From Mortierella alpina (taxonomy: Eukaryota; Mortierellomycota; Mortierellomycetes; Mortierellales; Mortierellaceae), in contig JANATF010000004.1 in assembly GCA_029449245.1 (NCBI GenBank), forward strand, positions 248,001-312,000: DNA of 64,000 nucleotides, read 5' to 3'. Under the pieces are notes generated by a model that had not been told where the DNA came from, ran no database searches, and saw only the letters and a program-made list of their open reading frames with translations. Positions 35,701 through 47,418 of this stretch are shown here, one piece after another. Within the stretch, counting starts at the first letter, position 1. Every line of letters starts with the position of its first letter. The translations under genes and the position numbers were made by a program.

Positions 35701-35967
35701 CTTTTGGACACTGCTGTCGATGCTAATATGGTCGGAGTGCTCGGAGGTGGTGGCTCCTTTACGCTCACTACTAAACGACGAGCCACGCGAAGGGCTTAGA
35801 GCATGCTGCAGACTAGAGAGCGCTCGCCTGACACCACCCCCATTCGCAGAGTCGTGCTGCTGGTGGGGATAGTGGTTGCCCACAGAGCTGCTGCTTCGTG
35901 ATCCGGGTATAGGTGAAGGGCTGGGAGAAGACTGCTGGCTGGTGAAGGAGGATTTTTTACGCAGCAT
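32734..35967 (-). CDS. Ser-rich PH-domain protein
   Basis: Intronless 1077-residue ORF starting at the ATG at 35967. One pleckstrin-homology domain lies at about residues 207-308: SGYLTKFSSRTFFSRKQWKR, RRYFILHERSLHCFK, and the C-terminal helix with the invariant Trp (TASEMSGWLRELKGTV). PH domains bind phosphoinositides or proteins, so a membrane-associated scaffold or signalling role is inferred. Everything else is Ser/Pro/Thr-rich and probably disordered, with many RSSS/SPR phosphosite-like motifs. An acidic stretch (EMILEEEEEMECESVDGDGE) lies near residues 990-1010. No second domain (RhoGAP, RhoGEF, BAR) is visible. The long intronless coding sequence contrasts with neighbours. Confidence 0.85.
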   Translation of the reverse strand: MLRKKSSFTSQQSSPSPSPIPGSRSSSSVGNHYPHQQHDSANGGGVRRALSSLQHALSPSRGSSFSSERKGATTSEHSDHISIDSSVQKPLNNSVLTGSTFSTNSHTTADSFYVTASNLTALTTDDESASSTHSRGLHRPRPLSKASSGPSPLSSSYQNDNTHFAYHSHQHVNGESLRTSITNGFNTSGEAAMPAQLRVRHLELGASYSGYLTKFSSRTFFSRKQWKRRYFILHERSLHCFKSSDPQHPLLESMTLCADTIICVTDIFSGKRYCLQITSPGEKNWYVLADTASEMSGWLRELKGTVLRFRNPQPDSRPATHYSDSSELSELSATSAAINGISSSAPTVPSSYDLFLTASRSPSPPLRPSHPPVHLDLYHVSTTGKLSTPQESNKGNKNTSVSSGEPADYASFGTIMERADAISPEEQKATPFPLLPPASTPRYQWNTALTDHPGDNGGGMITPTNRNGALINNNIHRRSSGSNNGRNSTMSVHRNGSSSSNSSGSTNGGRRLSIVIDRPEKMITLPRRSSQRLTGSPSRPMSPVSSRPTGPNVNRASPRSSLVVSPPPRSIHRPSSSLSRHSTQVLLSLNRSSSPTPETSLEGYHGSLSRFTSIRQFRENTIPASLSSNQRSFSSAEILSDRPLSPTASLSAAPTSPLPEPPSGPVGAPNHTLKHSFSNGSSHRISIVPRHHDPDLFIPLRSSSKPRSRTKSQDGTLASMVVDAHATPRSSTPSPRLSATISYSEATGSETGQGFIVTPPLSPLGPSALPEGMLKRLPLDSQGRLVLPAPPTGQQPEPPVSASPSVASVATMLNSSPRTSSRSSSTHRNMHRHTPSTSSICSVSSTASSIASFAAGAATGPVFGGGVVRKHSNRDAALAVRLSTLAPIPPGAAVSVPLPPQTALPPIPKATPPSSGSEPRSRPSSVQSVRISEELILQETSSIHTLDEAELKPSPVVSVVGHVEGLEVAATSDGPTIVGFEMILEEEEEMECESVDGDGEQEASSLEASIRKLEVSDEPLTGMIHERDDASPDLDEDSILLLSNQQNRVVNIDIQKASPIGLSASGLLSPPESSAVA

Positions 35968-38835
35968 GGAGAGCTAAAAGACCAGAGAGGTCTGCTTAAA
36001 AACGCGTCAGCAACAGAAAGTCCAGAGGAGGTTCAACGAAGCGTATGCGAGTCAGAAGGTGAAGCGAGGGCAGTTGCATGAGAGTTTGAAGTGTTCTGCC
36101 ACGAGGGTTGGGCGTTTACCTGTTTACGATGGTAGAGAGGACAGGGGGAGCAGTAATCAGAGACGAATGCGCGCGGATGGCAGGGACATGGAGACGAATG
36201 GGCGAGCCAGGGCAGGGGTAAGGGAAAGCAAATAAGGGCAGCGCAGGCTGGGTTTGGTGTGCCGTGGTTGCGGTGCGCTGGAGGCTCTTTGGTCGCCAGT
36301 TGTGGGGGGTGTCCGAGAGAAAAGCGAAAAAAAGGAGCAGTGGACGACGAGAGAAAGCGGACGCAATAAAATTGGCGGGAGTCGCGTCGGTTGGCGGGCT
36401 GGTCGGGTGTACTGGCCCCTTAGAGTTGGGTGTTTTTTTTTGTATGCACGGGAAGACGGGGAGCAGGGGGAAAGAGAACCGCGTTCTATTTTTCGTTCTT
36501 CTTCTGGCAGGAAAGAGAGCAAAGAGAGCAAAGAGAGCAGAGACAAAGGAGATGACCGCGAGGATGATCTAGAGAGCCAATGGAGGATGGGATGGAGGAG
36601 TAACAACGCAATGGGGTGTGCGTGTTGGATGCGGTAGGGAATGGGAGGAGTAGAACAACAGGGATGGAGGACGGGAGAGAGACTGAGAGCAAGAGAAAGA
36701 GCAAGAGAGAGAGAGAGACAGACGGAGAGAGAACAATAGGGCAGCTGGACCAGAAACAAAGAGAGAAAAAAAAAAGTGGCAAGGGTGAACAAAGGCTCTA
36801 CTTGGAGACAGATATACATCACCTTGCAGCTCTGCTCGCCATCCATCGTCAAACATTCTGCACCCCGACACACCCATGCCAGCCAGGCTGCTGCTCTGCC
36901 CTATTCTGCTCCCACTTCCGTATTTCTCAAAAGAACCCTCTTTTTTTATCGATCTATCGCTCCATTCCTCGGGTTTGTCAGCCATCTCGGAGAGCAAGAG
37001 CTGCCGAACTCTCCCCACCAGACACCGCTGCTCCCGCCGCACTCGAATCTCGGGTCAAAGATCGCTCTTTTGTAGCCGAAGGAGCGTTGCGTCGCTTCGC
37101 CTTCTGCTTTTCTCGTTTGCATTTTTTTTTGTTCACACCACACGCCAACACCAACCTAAAAAAAGTGCGCTGAACACCAGCAGCTAGGCAGGGTCCGTAA
37201 GTTTAGGGGTCATTGTTGTCGTTCGCAGCACCAAGAGCTCGCATGATAGTTTCGCCCTGTGTCCAGTCCTCAACAGGCTACGAGGCAACAGACTACGAGG
37301 CACTATCACCAACCTCGTCCACCGCTCCACATCACCATTTTATTTTCTATTCCTACTCTGTCAGTCGCGTCTCGTCAGTAAAATGGACTGGAAGGAAACG
37401 AGCAGCTCTCAAGTCTATTTTCCCAGCGTACCCTGTACATAATATTGCTCACACGATCCAACTTCAATGGATGGATGGATGGATGGCTCACTTCTCACTC
37501 TCTCTCTTACCACTCCTACTGTACAAGTCCCTCACGCTCAAAAACACAGAGACACAACAACAAACAACAACAGACGATACAGCCTACATATTTCTACAAA
37601 AAACATGGGATCAAATCCTGCCATGATGCATCCTCCAAATTCGTCTACAGCAGGACAGGAGCGTCCGAAGAAAAGTACGCTGGAATATTGCACGTTCAAC
37701 TTGCATGTGCATTGTCGAACTCATACCCCGCCATCGGCCCTCAGTGTGCACTCAGTGTCACATCCACCATATATGCACTGCACAAAAGCACACTGCGTGA
37801 CCTGGCATTCGGCTGTGGGAGGTTTTGCCCTCCGATACGACATAAGACATACATACATTCCTCGGGAGTGATGTGTACAACTACGATGTAGACGATGCAG
37901 GTACGGCCCCCGACCACCGAGACAAGCTGACGGACGCTAAAAAGGTATGGGAAAGCGCGGACATGATCAGAGGCATCAAACAGCGCAGGCCAAAGGGCGT
38001 TGAACACAAAAGAAAAAAAGAAGAAAAGAAAGAAAAAAGTCATGCGATCTCCTTTGGGCCACCAGTGTGATTTGCCGATGCATCTTACCATTGGGTTTCC
38101 ATCCTCGTTGCCTCCGGCGTCTTGTTCTCGAACAGATGACAAGCAAGCATGCACTGCCACCGGCATTTGTTATCGAAAATTGATGAGAGCTTAGCCTTGT
38201 TGTGTTTCTTCATGAATGGACCATGCTCGATCAGTCCGTTACAACGGGCTACATAAGTTTCTGGTGGGGAAATGGAGGCGCGTGAGGGAACGATGGCGGT
38301 AGTTCATAATAAAGACAGCAGACTATGGACACGCTTTAGTGTATGCGAGCTGCTGCAAGTCTCGTTCAGCGATCTCTTGTGTAGAACCTTTGACTGTAGT
38401 CAGTGAGGGCTTGAGGATGCAACCCATTGGCTACACATGGTGGCTGACAAAGTGCATATGCACGGCTTTGTCATTGGAAAACGTTATCTGGGAGGCCACA
38501 TGGATTATAGTTCTGCAGAAAGGCCGGGTTCTTGGAGAGCACCTCTCGAAGACGCGTCTTCAAACTCCGGCGCCCCTCCTGGCATCCGTTGGTCGTGGTC
38601 GTCGAGGATCCCGTGACCAAAGTGACGTGTCTTTCTTCTGTAATACTACATACCTCCACCCGCCGATACGTCCCATCCTTTCGCTTCGTGACACTCCATC
38701 CTTCAGCCCAACCCACCATCCATCTATCCAGCCAACCCGCGAGCCTTCTAAACATTCAAACCGCTAGCCTTCTAAACTTTCAACCAACACTGACTAGCCA
38801 AACCTAACTAGCCAAAACCCACCACTCAGTTCATC
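35968..38835. other. Long intergenic region between PH-domain and Sec17 genes
   Basis: 2.9 kb with no supported gene. It contains GA/CT tracts (about 36480-36540 and 36680-36770), a (TGGA)n microsatellite at about 37467-37486, A/T homopolymers (about 36430, 36765, 38010), and near 38745-38820 a Sec17 leader with repeated CTAGCC and AGCCTTCTAAAC motifs. Overlapping ORFs in all frames are low-complexity. Confidence 0.55.
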
Positions 38836-40315
38836 ATGTCAGAACGTGAGGCACAGGAGCTCGTTGCCAAGGCAGACAAGAAGGCTACGTCGTCATCGTG
38901 GTTCTTTGGCGGCAACAAGTTTGAGGAGGCCGCGGAACTCTACACGAAGGCAGCCAATATCTACAAGATGGCCAAGAGATGTACGTTCATGCGGCCCAGC
39001 GTGTCTGGAAGAAAATGCGCAACTCTTTTGAACAAGCACCGGGAATGGCGTGCTACCTCGATTGTCTCCTTGTTGAGCTTCTTCGCTTCTGGGGTTGTAG
39101 CTTCGCACTCCTATTCTTTTGTCAACCGGATACAGAAAGACAGGCGGGCCGTTGTTAAAAGGGGTCATCGGAAGAACCTTTTTCGCTAACTCACTCATGC
39201 CTCTCTCTTTTTTTTTTTTTTTTTTTCAGGGAAGGAATCAGGCGACACATTCTGCAAAGCAGCCGACATGCAGCTAAAGGGGAATGAGAGAGACGAGGCT
39301 GCTTCGACCTTTATCAATGCATCAAAGTCATACAAGAAATCGAGCCCACAAGGTATTTCTGCCAAAAGCACTCTGACCAACAAGAATGCTGCCGATACTC
39401 ATTTCTGGATTTCGATGTCTGACATTGGTTCACTTCTTCCGTAGATGCGATTGCATCTCTTGAAAAGGCCATCGCCATTCTTACTGAGCGGGGACGTTTC
39501 CAGTCTGCAGCTAAGCACCAGGAGGATATCGCCGGCATCTATGAGTCGGAACTGATCGATCTTGAGGAGGCTATGAGGGCTTATGAAGTTGCCGCGGATT
39601 GGTACTCTGGAGAGTCATCAACGGCGTAAGTCAGGAGCCTTTGTGTTACTCATGCTATGGACGTTTGGTTCTCCTGCTCGCTCACTGACAGGATAACCCC
39701 ACTGTTGAATTTAGGCTTGCCCACAAGTGCATGCTTAAAGTCGCTACGTTTGCTGCTCAGCTCGGACAATATGACAAGGCGATTGAGAAATTCGAAACTG
39801 TGGCGAGTGCAAGTCTGGATAACCAGCTCATGAAGTGGTCGCTGAAGGAGTACTTTCTCAAGGCTGGACTTTGCCATCTCGCGTCAGGAGTAAGTGAAAA
39901 ATGTTGATTGGCATTGTAGTGTGGCGAAGCTCAGTGGCATGTTCGCTGACTTTTACTGTTGCTATACATTAGGACTCTGTATCTGCACACAATGCGGTGG
40001 AACGTTACTGTGAAATGGACGTGACTTTTGGATCGACAAGAGAATGCCAATTCTTACAGGTATGACAAGGACCAGTGGAAAATATTGAAGGGATGGATTA
40101 GTATGCAGTGAATCGGAAACTTACGCGCCTCGATATCGATGCTACCGCTACCTACGTGACATTAGAGTATCTTGACAGCTGTAGAAACCAGCGATGTTGG
40201 TCAGTTTACAGGAAGTGTAGTTGAGTTTGACCAACTGACCAAGCTCGACAACTGGAAGACCAAGATCCTGCTGGAGATTAAGAACAGTATAGGAGAGGAG
40301 TCCAGCTTGATATAA
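38836..40315 (+). CDS. SEC17: Alpha-SNAP (Sec17)
   Basis: Six phase-consistent exons (38836-38980, 39230-39352, 39445-39625, 39715-39889, 39973-40059, 40166-40315) encode about 286 residues, the normal alpha-SNAP size. The protein recruits NSF/Sec18 to SNARE complexes for disassembly after membrane fusion. Visible are the N-terminal membrane-attachment loop and first TPR helices ([20 protein letters not shown], then MAKRW joining [14 protein letters not shown]), helical repeats ([39 protein letters not shown]), [15 protein letters not shown], and the C-terminal block [20 protein letters not shown] that contacts Sec18. The last acceptor was set to TTAG at 40165, because the more obvious CAG at 40174 would put a stop in frame. 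Confidence 0.93.
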
Positions 40316-40779
40316 GCGGGCAACCGGAAACCCGGATGGGAAAGAGCTGGCGATGTATTCCCTCTTTTTTTCATCCTGCGCCTTACTAGAGCCACGAGGG
40401 ATAAAGACATCTATGATTTGCGATGATATGATAATCTTGTCCTTTTTCTTTGTTGCTGTGATGTACCACGCCTGGACGTACTTAATAATCCCACGCGCTA
40501 CCCTTCGCGCCCCTGCTGGGGACGCGACGTGGATTCGAAAGCGCTGGGGTGCTGCCCATATAGGGCGCAGTGGCATTGCGAGTGACCTCAACCTCGGCAT
40601 TTTTGGACCAATGATTTTTGACCAGAGGCCAAAGGGAGAAAGGCTAAATTCCGGCCGCGTTTCCACTCTTCTCTCGCTTTCGCCTCAACTCGCTCTCTTC
40701 CACCTTCCTCGCTCCCTACCCACGCCACTCCTCCGCACCCACCAGCCCACCGCAACCTACAGCACTCAACTCGATCCAG
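40316..40779. promoter_or_regulatory. Spacer and promoter upstream of GABA transaminase
   Basis: 464 bp between same-direction genes. It has a near-palindrome GCCCATATAGGGC at about 40554-40566 and a CT/CAC-rich leader (40665-40770) just before the ATG. Antisense ORFs here are not supported. Confidence 0.45.
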
Positions 40780-43121
40780 ATGGCTTCTCGATCTGCTATG
40801 CGCGTTCCACTCCGGAGAGTCCTCTCTCCTTCTGCCCTCTCGTCCTACGCCACCAGACTACCTGTGCGTGGTCTCCTTCATCGCGACATGCTGGCCCGAC
40901 CCTTTGCCTCTGTCAGCGACTACCGCTCTCGGACCCACAAGGACCAGCACGATCTGGTCCGTGGCGAGCCTGCGGGACCCAAAGTTCACACGGCTTCTCT
41001 TCCTGGACCCAAGGGAAAAGCCGGCCTGAAGCACCTGGATGCCCTGCAAGACACCCGAGCCGCCACAATGATGACAGGTAAGTGCTGATAGTTTAAAAAA
41101 AGAAAGCTTGGACAGAAACCACTGCGGGCAAGCCTGCTCCGACCGTTTGTTTCTTTTTCTCCATGGAGTTTTCTATTTACACTCTTGGTTGCGATGTTAT
41201 CATAGACCTGGACAAGTCCATTGGTAACTATGTAGTCGATGTCGACGGAAACACTGTAAGTGCATTCCGGAGAATTCAGATAGTCCAAAGTGTCCACTTA
41301 CCCCCTTCCTCCTTGTGTTGCGTGAGAGATTTTTACTTCCGGCGTCGATTGAGACTAAAGCTGCAGTACGCTCTCCACTTATGCGCATATAGTATCTGGA
41401 TCTGTTCTGTCAAATCGCCTCCTTGCCCCTGGGTTACAACTCCAAGGCTTTAATCGAGGCCGCTTCGAGCCCAGAGATGGTGCAGATGCTGGTGAACCGA
41501 CCAGCCTTGGGTGTCCAGCCGCATTCGACCTGGGCCAAGACTCTGGAAGAGTCATTCATGAGCGTCGCACCCAAGGGCTTGAGTCAAGTCTTCACGGTGA
41601 TGTGTGGCTCCTGCAGTAACGAAACAGCATACAAGGTACGTGGACTACCTGTTTTGGATTCTATAGCCCTATGCCCTGGAGTTAGAGCCACATCCTCACC
41701 CCGCGACTACTATTCTTTGAAACTGCGAGCTAGGCAGCATTCATGTACCATCAGCGGCGCAAGAGAGGATTCAACAGCGAAGTTGCGGCCGAGGACTTGA
41801 GCTCCTGCATGAAGAACGCGGAACCAGGCTCACCTGGTAAATATGACGACGCTTTATTAGTGCTAGGAATTATAGCTGGACGTTGTGACCACCACGGAAA
41901 AACCTTACTCATGGTCGGACTTTTCTTTTTTTTTGGCCATGCTAGATCTGGCGATCATGAGCTTCGAGGGTGGATTTCACGGACGTCTCTTTGGATCGCT
42001 CTCAACTACCCATACCAAGGCTCTTCACAAGCTCGACATCCCAGCCTTCAAGAGCTGGGTCTCTAGCCCATTTCCGAGTCTCAAGTACCCCTTGAGCAAG
42101 CACGAAGCCGAAAACAAGAAGGAGGAGGAGCGCTGTCTTGCCGCGGCTGAAAAAAAAATGAAGAATGCAAAGACGCCCATTGCCGCACTGATCGTAGAGC
42201 CCATTCAGAGTGAGGGAGGAGACAACCATGCCTCGCCACGATTCTTCCAGGGACTGCGGGACTTGACCAAGAAGTACGACATTGTCATGATCGTGGACGA
42301 GGTACAAACAGGTGTCGCTGCCACAGGACAATTTTGGGCGCACGAAGCCTGGAACTTGACGGTGAGTGATCCATCGTCTCATGCTCGATCCATGTCTGTT
42401 GCAAAGCGTCTCTTTTCCTGTTTCGAAAGGATTGTGCAGTGACTAATGGACCTCTATTTCGGTGTCTAGACCCCTCCAGATATTGTTACGTTCTCAAAAA
42501 AATTCCAAGCCGCAGGGTGAGCCAGCGATCCAGAACTCACAGGCGTCGCATTTGCATGAACATAGGCGCATCTGACCAACACTTATAATTCCTATCTGTT
42601 GTCACTAGATGGTTCCACCGTCCAGAACTCCGAGCTGATGCACCATACCGCAACTTCAACACATGGTAAAAATCTTTGTCTGTTTTTCCTAACAAGGGTC
42701 CTAAAGCCACGAGGATGGGGCGGTTTTTTTTTGCTGACAACGATCAACATAAATTAGGATGGGCGACCCTATCCGAGCCTTGCAAGCAAAGACCATCTTG
42801 AACGAGATCAAGAGTAAAGACCTGATCAAGAATGTGGCCGGGACGGGCGCGTACTTAAAGGAGGAACTGGAGTCGATCGAACGCAAGTATCCACACGTGA
42901 TCTCTGCGGTACGTGGCAGAGGCACGTTCTTGGCTTTTGATCTGCCGTCGCCTCAGGAGCGAGACATTTTTGTGACAAAGTTGAGGGCCTTGGGCGTGAA
43001 CACGGGTGGTTGTGGGCCATTGAGTATTCGTCTTCGTCCTATGCTGGTCTTCCAAAAGAAGCACGCAGACATCTTTTTGGACGCTGTTGAGAAAGTGGCC
43101 CATGGGCACAAGTTGACTTGA
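40780..43121 (+). CDS. UGA1: Mitochondrial 4-aminobutyrate (GABA) aminotransferase
   Basis: Eight phase-consistent exons (40780-41077, 41206-41255, 41393-41635, 41734-41836, 41946-42361, 42470-42516, 42609-42665, 42758-43121) give about 525 residues. The enzyme converts GABA plus 2-oxoglutarate to succinate semialdehyde plus glutamate using PLP. The first ~50 residues are Arg/Ser/Ala-rich without acids near the start, a mitochondrial presequence. Core motifs: DVDGNT joined to YLDLFCQIASLPLGYN; VMCGSCSNETAYK with PLP-phosphate contacts; FEGGFHGRLFGSLSTTHTK; ALIVEPIQSEGGDNHASPRF; IVMIVDEVQTGVAATGQFWA with PLP Asp; and TFSKKFQAAG with the Schiff-base Lys (380 or 381). The length is typical of fungal UGA1/GatA. 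It lies downstream of Sec17 in the same direction. Confidence 0.94.
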
Positions 43122-45344
43122 GTCGATTGTGTTTGCCTTTAGAGCTGTAATAAATCACGCAGCTCTGCTACGTTCCTAGCCAGCTCAATGAGTGATATCC
43201 AGCAAGTCAACGTTAGAGAACCCTCACTGACGCGCTTGCGGTGCCTTGATAGTCCTAGCACACCTGGTGGCGCAGGCTCTAAGAATATCGCACGCGTAAA
43301 TACGCGCCTTGACAATGGAAGCCTTGATTCGAGTCGATCTTTCACATGGTCGTATGTGCTCACTGAGCTGCATAGTCCATCCCCATACTGTACTTCCCCA
43401 ACAACCACCCTCTTGGGCCCGAAGATAAAATGTGGTGACCAACATGTTTGCGTGGGCGTCATTATTTCCAACGTCTGTTCAGACGTGATGCCCCTGCCCC
43501 AAGGAGCCATTCCGCCTCAGCGAGACAACGGTAACTCGAGCAAAAGGCGCCAGTCCACCATCCTTTTCCCTTGCGCCACTACGATACAAAACAGAACACC
43601 TCTCCCTCCCCGCTTGAGGCGCGGCATGGAGGGAATCTACTCACCCATCCACTTGGGCTTAGTGCCCATCCCCAACCGTCTCCAATCGTTGCTGATGCTG
43701 ACGTTGCACGACAGAACATCCCACATTCCTTCACGATCCACCAGCATTCCTATCCATCGGCACACGACTCAGGATCGCCAGTTCACCTCTCTCATCAACT
43801 GCAAGTACCTACGGCATCGACTTTGCAACAAACGGTACTCAAAGATGGATCCAGGACTCGACTGGAGCATGCCGTGAAGACGTTGGCATCGTCAAAAAGT
43901 CCTGAATCACATAGGCGACAAGGGACAGCGACGCCAGGTCTGATCACCATCCGATTTGGAGATCGACCCATCCACATTGTCCATCTTCAGGGACACGCAT
44001 ATCGCTTGCCACGCTAGTAACGCGACAGATCTTGGCGCCCAACCCACGAATTTTCCACCCTGTCAAATCGTTCAAAATCAAGACCCATATGCCTTTCCAC
44101 TGTCGTCACATCCACCTACTCTTTTAACTATGAGTGTTAAACCCTTCACGTCGCCATCAACAACCTGACTGCCCAAGTTAACTATCTGTCCCAAGGTTCC
44201 AACAGAAACAACAACGCGCCACGCCCCTCCAAGCTCACCCCTGGGGAAAAAGGCCATCAATTTAACATACCAACCTGCAGCTGCACCCTGGAACCCGAGA
44301 TTCTGGACCTTGACACGTCCCCATATTGAATGTTCTTACTCTTCAATCGCGCTCGACTCACTAGAGCATAAAGTGCCTTATGATATCTACAATACCATGC
44401 TCATCGCACTTCGTATCGAGAAGCAACGCACCGAGTTCACTTCACCCTTCATACTTCTTTTTTTTTAAATATGGTTTTCATCACCAAACACCTTTTTATT
44501 TCTTGTTCCTCCTATCTTTGCCGTTTGACCTCTGTGGATGGTATCTGGTTCCTGCTCGGCACTCGAGTGACCAATCGCGTTTCCTCAGACGCGATGGTGG
44601 CTTCTACGAACTCCTGCTCCTCACTGGTCACTATCCCCGAAAAAGGTAAGAAGCCTTCTTTTACTCAAAACGCTTTACCGCCTGGCAAGGTACGCGGCGG
44701 GACCTCACCGCGTCGTACTTTCTTGCGTGGGTGCATCAGTGCTGCAAACATGATACATCCTTTGCCGTTCTTGTCCCTCACACCCTACCCTCTCTGTTTC
44801 TGCTCGTCCTTCTTCCTGACCGAACAGCATATTCGAAACCGAGCGGGCCAGAGCAGCTTTTTTTTGTACTTGGATAATCTCCAATCCGTGACGCAGCCTG
44901 CAAAGTAAGCAAATTACAACCCGTTGAGCAACCGCTCACACGGTCCTGAAAAAAGTCTTGGAGAACGAACGACTTCATAACATCCACCCTGTCGGTGGGC
45001 TGCATGAAGACCAAGTTGCGCTTTGTGGCATATTCACCAGAGCCCAATGACATGTACATTGTCATATTCGTGAACCTATCGAGGATCTTTTCCTCACTTT
45101 ATATCCTTCCATCGCTACACCAGACGATTCTTAATAAATTAAAATATATCCTATCTGATCCCTACCAAGGATATGATTGACTTGTTTACTCAGGATCACC
45201 TTGAGAGGCTGGCCATACTTGCTGGCGTTCGATAGTTGGAATCCGGGGGAGGATAATACACGTCATTTTTTTTTTAGAACACACAAGTCCATTAGCAAAG
45301 TCGCCTTCCAAAGCTGAGGTCTGCTAATCTACTAGATCGCTATC
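43122..45344. other. Decayed, gene-poor sequence at the start of the accessory island
   Basis: No intact gene. Fragments that read like protein but are broken include INNLTAQVNYLSQGSNRNN near 44145-44205 (+), reminiscent of a retroelement gag N-terminus, and MTMYMSLGSGEYATKRNL followed by VFMQPTDRVDVMKSF near 45065-44950 (-). A 148-residue ORF at 43571-44017 (+) is Ser/His-rich and unrecognised. These are probably old transposon or pseudogene pieces. Confidence 0.4.
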
Positions 45345-45530
45345 GGAGAGAGAGCCCTGAAGGACTCGATGGCTCTCGATGGCTATCTGGTGGTCTGGGC
45401 AGCAGCGCCAGGCACTCAAGGCGATCCGTGAAGATTCTTTGGCACGCTGCACGATGCTTCTGCAACAATTTATTTCAATGGCACAGCGCGAAAACCTAAA
45501 AACATAGAAAAAGCATTGGCCAGCTGTGCC
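45345..45530 (-). repeat. Antisense degenerate copy of the 590-bp satellite unit
   Basis: The block with GATGGCTATCTGGTGGTC, CCAGGCACTCAAGGCGATCC and a GCACAGCG segment is the reverse complement of the satellite block around 47640-47710. It lies 2.2 kb outside the array in opposite orientation. Confidence 0.7.
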
Positions 45531-46437
45531 TGAATCGTGTGTGCACTTTCACTGCCATATTAGTGATATAAGCACCCTCATCCTTGCTCCTTGGACAAAG
45601 ATCAGAGTCCTTCCCCTGGTCACCCTGCCTCCAATTATTCAAGGCACCTTTTCTGTGTGCGCGACCTTCCTTCTGCGCGTTTTTTTAGGGATCTGCTCAA
45701 ACCTCGTCTGTAATGCTCCTCACTTTTTTTCTTTTTTTTTTTTTTTTTTTTTTTTTCGGTACTACGATTTTCATCAAGCAAGACGATGAAGAGAAAGATA
45801 AAAAGGCGAGGGTGTAAAGCTTTATGACTGAGATCTATTGTTTGAGCATTTTTGTTGCTGGGAAGGCGTGTGAATTGCTGGAGGTCATTTCTGGTGCGAA
45901 CTAGTCTTCCTACTATGTTGTCCTTGACTCCTATCCCACTTCCACGATGTTCCTTCTTCCTACCAGTAGCCTCTTGGCATCATGTGCTGCTTGTGATATC
46001 TGTTTTCTAGGCACTGTACGACTATTTGAGTGTGTGAGGGGTTGACGTCTGTAGCAGGGGAAAGGTCGAAAAAGATAATATGACATGGCATGTCATTTTA
46101 GTTTTTCTGACAGCACCATCGTTTTATGTCAGTTTAACGTCGTTCTATATATTCTAACATGCATGTCATTCTATCGTTTTGCCAGATACATGTCAGAATA
46201 ACTGGATATTGTGACATTACCGCTCGGCGAGACGAGGGTGAATTGCTTCATTTTGGCTTGGGGATAACGGTGGAGATGAGTATTTGACGAGGACTTAGTT
46301 TCAGAGTCGTTGTGCCATTTTATTTTTGTCGAAAGAAACGGAAATGAAGGTAGCTCCTACTGAAAACGACCTTAGGTAGCCCTAGAAGATCTGGTACTAC
46401 TAGCGAGCAGAAGCACCGCCGTTCATATCGGCCAATA
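45531..46437. other. AT-rich spacer with long T run and palindromic relic
   Basis: Contains a mostly-T tract of about 35 nt near 45722-45758 and the MITE-like palindromes annotated separately. No gene is seen. Confidence 0.5.
46068..46240. mobile_element. MITE-like palindromic relic A
   Basis: Starts with ATAATATGACATGGCATG, containing the 15-bp palindrome TGACATGGCATGTCA at 46081-46095. It has further ATGTCA/TGACAT words about every 30-40 bp and ATGTCATTCTATCGTTTTG near 46165. The same words in the same order occur at 52152-52290, so both are relics of one family. No coding capacity and no clear target duplication. Confidence 0.5.
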
Positions 46438-46995
46438 CTAATGAGGCGTTGACCTACACACTAATAGCTGTTGCTCTTCACGTATCATGGCCGAGCAGGA
46501 AAGCAACCGCGTGCTATATACATCCTCTTCTTGCGCTAGATTATGAAGTGCGACTCGTCTTTTTTCTGAATTTGCACATGTAAACGAGCGAGAGGGATTA
46601 AAGCACACCTCCAAGGACGAAGGCTGCCTCGCAGACATGCATGCTGGCTTGAGAGTTGCAAGTGCCTTCAGAACAGCCGTATCTCTTTCATGGGTTACAC
46701 TGCCTACAGCACTGCTGCACACCATGCCAATGCGACCATTCCTTTTCAGAACCAAATCACCAGTTGCGAAAAGACGCAGTGTAACACTCCTCCTTGTAAT
46801 GGCACGATGATCGGGGTATGATGACTGGGTAACACTGGTATCAAGGAAGCGGTGGTAGGTATTGGTTGCGATAGCACAGGGGGAGCCGACGATTTCTATT
46901 TCTAAGTAATCAACATGGTCGTGTATTGGTGCTATCATACGTTGGTTAGATGTTGCGCTAGAGTTCCTGTTGCACTTGCCCAGAGCCTCTGCCAT
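46438..46995 (-). CDS. Orphan ORF, 185 residues, unrecognised
   Basis: Continuous minus-strand ORF from the ATG at 46995. It has balanced, non-repetitive composition (HDHVDYLEIEIVGSPCAIAT; SVTLRLFATGDLVLKRNGRI) unlike nearby spurious ORFs. I recognise no family, motif or signal peptide. An upstream minus-strand stretch at 47307-47044 (ATG then a TATTTAG acceptor-like site) could supply a further exon, but phase joining was not established. It may be an intact orphan gene or the last open exon of a decayed one. Confidence 0.3.
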   Translation of the reverse strand: MAEALGKCNRNSSATSNQRMIAPIHDHVDYLEIEIVGSPCAIATNTYHRFLDTSVTQSSYPDHRAITRRSVTLRLFATGDLVLKRNGRIGMVCSSAVGSVTHERDTAVLKALATLKPACMSARQPSSLEVCFNPSRSFTCANSEKRRVALHNLAQEEDVYSTRLLSCSAMIREEQQLLVCRSTPH

Positions 46996-47418
46996 CTTTC
47001 TCCTACAGCACTTTTTGAAGCAATATGTATATTTTATTGTTCTTCATCGGGCGCCGTTCAACGGCACCATGTCTGTATGCTTCTCTAATATCAATGTCCA
47101 CTCTTCTGCCATGCACCATTTTCCCCCCTCTTCTGCCTCTGCCACAATTATCCAGTTCCTGTCGCTTCCCTCAACACCACTCTTCAGCCCTAAACCACGT
47201 TTCGAGCCGCTAAATAAAAAAAAATCACTTCGTCCTGAACATTTCTGTCTCCTGGAGGCATGCGAGAGCACAGGAATAGGTGTTCGAATGAGCTTGAAGC
47301 TGGTCATCCAACTATAGACTTGTAGCGTGTTGGATCAAGTATACTGGACTCTCAATAGAGACGAATGTTCTGAGCGTCTCACTAAGTTGATGCTGGGAAG
47401 CTGTGCCCAGGCACTCAA
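46996..47418. other. Spacer upstream of the inverted-repeat-bounded array
   Basis: Contains a possible minus-strand exon (47307-47044) but no supported gene, and no copy of the satellite unit. Confidence 0.4.

Noticed and set aside
37213-37891. Overlapping 130-150-codon ORFs between the PH-domain and Sec17 genes
   Set aside because: All three frames open because of repetitive CT/CA composition; no motif or splice logic.
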